From contig NZ_FCOJ02000035.1 of the NCBI RefSeq assembly GCF_001545035.1, forward strand, positions 1-64,000: 64,000 nucleotides of DNA, read 5' to 3'. A program made the translations under genes and the position numbers. Shown in pieces: positions 61,631 through 64,000 of the stretch. The notes beneath the pieces were generated by a model that saw nothing but the letters and a program-made list of their open reading frames with translations, ran no database searches and was not told the DNA's origin. How positions within the stretch are numbered: position 1 is the stretch's first letter; every line of letters begins with the position of its first letter. This DNA comes from Caballeronia glebae. GTDB taxonomy: Bacteria > Pseudomonadota > Gammaproteobacteria > Burkholderiales > Burkholderiaceae.

Positions 61631-61945
61631 TCAGGGAAGATGAAAGAGCGGCACGAGCGGCGTCGTCACGGGCGAATTATCCGCGTGCGTATGCATCAGT
61701 TCGGCCATGGCGTCCCACCACTTGCGCATGATCGGCAGCGCCGGTAACGCATCGGTCGTATGCGTTTGCGTGCGCAGATGTATGGCGAAGAGATGCCCGG
61801 TCGATTCGTCGAGAAAGATGCGGTAATCGCGGATGCCGGCAGCGCGCAACGCATCGGCCAGTTCCGGCCAGATCTCACGATGGCGCTTCTCGTATTCCTC
61901 GCGCATGCCCGGCTTCAGGGTCATGCGAAATGCCACTGTCTCCAT
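61631..61945 (-). CDS. rhaM: L-rhamnose mutarotase
   Basis: A 104-residue dimeric alpha/beta-barrel protein that interconverts alpha- and beta-L-rhamnose. The conserved segments AFRMTLKPGMREEYEKRHRE, IWPELADALRAAGIRDYRIF, the catalytic-region His in STGHLFAIHLR and PIMRKWWDAMAELMHT all fit RhaM, whose usual length is 104. ATG 61945 starts at METVAFRM. It is the first gene of the leftward operon, divergent from the LysR gene. Confidence 0.94.
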   Translation of the reverse strand: METVAFRMTLKPGMREEYEKRHREIWPELADALRAAGIRDYRIFLDESTGHLFAIHLRTQTHTTDALPALPIMRKWWDAMAELMHTHADNSPVTTPLVPLFHLP

Positions 61946-62029
61946 GGCGGGCCGCCTTATTTTGTTTAGTGAATCCCTGTGTTCGGGACTCGTTGTGCTG
62001 CGACTATAATTCGCCGACCGATAACACGA

Positions 62030-62048
62030 CAATCCGATTGCAGGATTG
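62030..62048. promoter_or_regulatory. inverted repeat in the rhaM-lysR divergent promoter region
   Basis: CAATCC (62030-62035) and GGATTG (62043-62048) are exact complements spaced by seven bases, in the 163-base region between the divergent mutarotase and LysR genes. This is a plausible LysR binding box. A TATAAT (62004-62009 region) lies 25 bases before it. Confidence 0.4.
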
Positions 62049-62108
62049 GCCGATCGCAAAAACGTATCGCTGCGCGGTATCATCGCGTGGTTCAGAGCGG
62101 ACTGTCGA

Positions 62109-63065
62109 ATGAATCAGAACGTGTCCCAAAGTGTGTCGCCGAATGCCCTGGTGAATCGGCTGAAATTCAAGCATCTCGCGCTGTTGGTTGCGCTCGACGA
62201 CGCACGCAATCTGCATCAGGCGGCCGAGGCCATCAACGTCGCGCAGCCGAGCGCGAGCCGCATGCTGGCGGATATCGAGGAAGCGTTCGGCTTTCTGCTG
62301 TTCGAGCGCAATGCGCGCGGCATGCAGCCGACGCCGCTCGGCACCGCCGCTCTCGCCTATGCGCGCCGTTCGCTCGCGGACCTCACGCGCTTCGCCGACG
62401 ATCTTGACGCCAAGCGCCGCGGCGGTCACGGTCAACTGACGGTCGGCGCGATCATGGGCGCCGCGCCCGACGTGCTCGCGATGGCCGTCACCGAACTGAA
62501 ATCCGAGCGCCCGCTTCTGAACGTGCGCATTCTCGGCGAGACGAGCGATCAGGTCGTGCAATTGCTGCATCGCCGCGAAGTGGATCTCGCGCTCGGGCGA
62601 CTGACCACGCCCTTGCAGCACAACGATTTCGATTTCGAACCGCTCGCGCGCGAGGCGATGCGGCTCGTCGTGCGCGCGGGTCATCCGCTTGCCGGGAAGA
62701 CTGAACTCGCGCTGGATATGCTCGTCGGCTGGCCGTGGATTTTGCAGCCGATCACGAGTCCCGCGCGCGGCCTGTTCGAAGACGAACTCGCGCGCGCCGG
62801 CCTGACGACGCCCGCCGATATCGTCGAATGCGCGTCGATCTTCGCGACGCTGCAGTTGCTGCAGAACAGCGAGGCCGTCGCGATGCTGCCGGAATCGGTC
62901 GTGCGCGATTATCTGCGCGCGCAATTGCTGATCGAATTGCCGATCGAAATCGGCAAGAGCCTCTCGGGATTCGGGCTGTTGCGTCGCAAGGCCGAGACTT
63001 TGAGCGAACCGGCCGAGTACTTCATCGCGTTGCTGCGCAAGTACTCGGCCGCGTCACCTCACTGA
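62109..63065 (+). CDS. LysR-family regulator of the rhamnose cluster
   Basis: A 318-residue LysR protein. HTH region: FKHLALLVALDDARNLHQAA with VAQPSASRMLADIEEAFGFL; the co-inducer domain starts at GHGQLTVGAIMGAAPDVLAM. The EFALNARGMQ-like FERNARGMQPTPLG end of the linker helix is typical of the GalR/CbhR-like subgroup that senses sugars or sugar acids. ATG 62109 is used; the first 20 residues of the longer frame are not family-like. It overlaps the convergent SDR gene by seven bases. Confidence 0.88.
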   Translation: MNQNVSQSVSPNALVNRLKFKHLALLVALDDARNLHQAAEAINVAQPSASRMLADIEEAFGFLLFERNARGMQPTPLGTAALAYARRSLADLTRFADDLDAKRRGGHGQLTVGAIMGAAPDVLAMAVTELKSERPLLNVRILGETSDQVVQLLHRREVDLALGRLTTPLQHNDFDFEPLAREAMRLVVRAGHPLAGKTELALDMLVGWPWILQPITSPARGLFEDELARAGLTTPADIVECASIFATLQLLQNSEAVAMLPESVVRDYLRAQLLIELPIEIGKSLSGFGLLRRKAETLSEPAEYFIALLRKYSAASPH

Positions 63066-63841
63066 AGATTGACGAACAGGCCGCCATCCACGAGCAGCGA
63101 CGCGCCTGTCACATAGCGCGCGCGATCCGAGGCGAGGAACACGACGCATTGCGCGACGTCATCGGGCGCGCCGAGCCGCCCGAGCGGGATGCGCTTTTCC
63201 ATGTAAGCGCGCTTGTCCGTGTCCGACAAATCGTCGGCGTTGAGGTCCGTCGCGATCGTGCCGGGCATCACCGAATTGCAGCGAATGCCGTATGGCCCAA
63301 GCGCGATCGCGCAGGATTGCATCAGCGAATGCACGCCCGCCTTGGTCGGCGTGTAGTGCGTCTGCATGCCGCCGCCGACGAGCGCGCTGATCGAACTCGT
63401 CGCGACGATCGCGCCGCCCGTGCCCTGCGCCTTCATCTGGTTCGCGGCGGCCTGCGTGACGTAGAACGCGCCATTCAGATTCACCGCGACCGTGGTTTCG
63501 TAGACGGAAGGCGGCATGTCGAGGAACGCGTGAAACGGGCAGATGCCCGCGTTGCTCGACAGCACGTCGACGCGGCCGAATGCCTCGACCGTGCGCCGGA
63601 CCAGTTCGATGCCCGTGTCGCGCTCGGCCACGTTGCCTTCCACCGCGATCGCGCGCCGCCCGAGCGCCTCGATCTCGCCGACGATCGATTCCACCGCCGA
63701 GGCCTTCCCGTAAGACTTGTCGTTGTCGCGCCAGTAGTTGATCGCGACATCCGCGCCTTCGCGCGCGCTCGCAAGCGCGATCGCACGGCCGATGCCGCGC
63801 GAGCCGCCCGTCACCACGACGACCTTGTTTTCGAGCAACAT
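63059..63841 (-). CDS. short-chain dehydrogenase, L-rhamnose 1-dehydrogenase-like
   Basis: A 260-residue classical SDR: VVVVTGGSRGIGRAIALASA (cofactor), NAGICPFHAFLDMP, catalytic Ser in IVATSSISALVGGG, and YTPTKAGVHS (Tyr and Lys). The NYWRD after the second strand replaces the acidic NAD-selecting residue and suggests NADP acceptance. In rhamnose clusters this enzyme oxidises L-rhamnose to rhamnono-lactone. It lies between the dehydratase and the LysR gene and is 11 bases after the dehydratase stop. Confidence 0.87.
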   Translation of the reverse strand: MLLENKVVVVTGGSRGIGRAIALASAREGADVAINYWRDNDKSYGKASAVESIVGEIEALGRRAIAVEGNVAERDTGIELVRRTVEAFGRVDVLSSNAGICPFHAFLDMPPSVYETTVAVNLNGAFYVTQAAANQMKAQGTGGAIVATSSISALVGGGMQTHYTPTKAGVHSLMQSCAIALGPYGIRCNSVMPGTIATDLNADDLSDTDKRAYMEKRIPLGRLGAPDDVAQCVVFLASDRARYVTGASLLVDGGLFVNLQ

Positions 63842-63852
63842 GCGATGCCCCT

Positions 63853-64000
63853 TCAGTGTGTGTAAGGCCGCGTCAACGCGCATTCCGAATTCAGCCGCAC
63901 GCCGAAGCCCGGCGTCTCCGGCACCTTCATGCGGCCGTTTACCGGCACGGGCTCGTCGAGCAGCAAAGGCGTGAACATCGGCACGACCTGATCCGCCTTG
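63853..64000 (-). CDS. rhmD: L-rhamnonate dehydratase, C-terminal fragment cut by window edge
   Basis: The visible 48 C-terminal residues, including [20 protein letters not shown] and [19 protein letters not shown], match the end of RhmD, an enolase-superfamily dehydratase converting L-rhamnonate to 2-keto-3-deoxyrhamnonate with Mg2+. E. coli RhmD ends with the same [12 protein letters not shown] and PGFGVELNRD pattern. The metal-binding and catalytic parts are off the right edge. The stop TGA lies 11 bases before the SDR start, so they are in one operon. Confidence 0.9.
   Translation of the reverse strand, partial: KADQVVPMFTPLLLDEPVPVNGRMKVPETPGFGVRLNSECALTRPYTH

Overview
The window is a gene-dense, GC-rich, accessory-flavoured stretch of a betaproteobacterial chromosome. 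It most resembles Burkholderiaceae sensu lato (Paraburkholderia, Caballeronia or Burkholderia). Supporting signs are the codon bias, a free-standing infA paralogue, a glgC-glgA pair, an mmsA-mmsB operon, a RhaSPQT-type rhamnose transporter and a VgrG/PAAR type VI secretion module. No rRNA, tRNA, CRISPR array or intact insertion sequence was seen.

Layout. 1-921: the N-terminus of a large two-partner-secretion exoprotein (filamentous haemagglutinin/CdiA type, with an extended signal peptide) runs off the left edge, next to a small unknown gene. 1013-18302: a catabolic region with a cytochrome P450, three IclR regulators, two adjacent ketosteroid-dehydrogenase-like flavoproteins in a translationally coupled operon with a NIPSNAP protein and a TIM-barrel isomerase, an NAD epimerase, a SulP transporter, a shikimate-dehydrogenase-like enzyme, an alpha/beta hydrolase, an MFS importer and an MBL-fold protein. 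Its substrate is not evident. IclR-type operator-like sites lie upstream of three of its units. 18299-31105: housekeeping and sugar/valine metabolism (pdxY, glgC, glgA, a glucose-dehydrogenase-like SDR, an Lpd-like flavoprotein, mmsAB with a LysR regulator, corA, infA). 31256-34584: zwf, a PpgK-like ROK glucokinase and a HAD phosphatase in one operon. 34793-47278: an arylamine N-acetyltransferase with a stand-alone PBP2/FtsI-type transpeptidase, small conserved proteins, FNT and NiCoT transporters, a desaturase, a PhnD-like protein, a flavin monooxygenase, an H-NS-like protein, an orphan HTH protein and an exported protein.

47425-55690 is a type VI secretion cargo island. An evolved VgrG carries a metzincin-like metallopeptidase domain at its C-terminus (HExxHxxNxxD plus a Met-turn). 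It is followed by an exported candidate immunity protein, a PAAR protein and a four-helix membrane protein, with two small unknown genes upstream. Base composition becomes AT-richer in the effector and immunity parts, which suggests replacement by transfer. On the upstream side lies a dense nest of complementary segments (55188-55387) that looks like a structured RNA. Beyond it is an AT-rich gene-free stretch with a near-consensus promoter, a perfect hairpin and two inverted DnaA-box-like sequences (55690-56003).

56059-64000 is an L-rhamnose non-phosphorylating catabolic cluster: the ABC transporter rhaSQPT, a lactonase-type amidohydrolase, mutarotase RhaM, a LysR regulator, an SDR dehydrogenase and the C-terminus of L-rhamnonate dehydratase, cut by the right edge. 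Together these would import rhamnose, equilibrate its anomers, oxidise it to the lactone, open the lactone and dehydrate rhamnonate.
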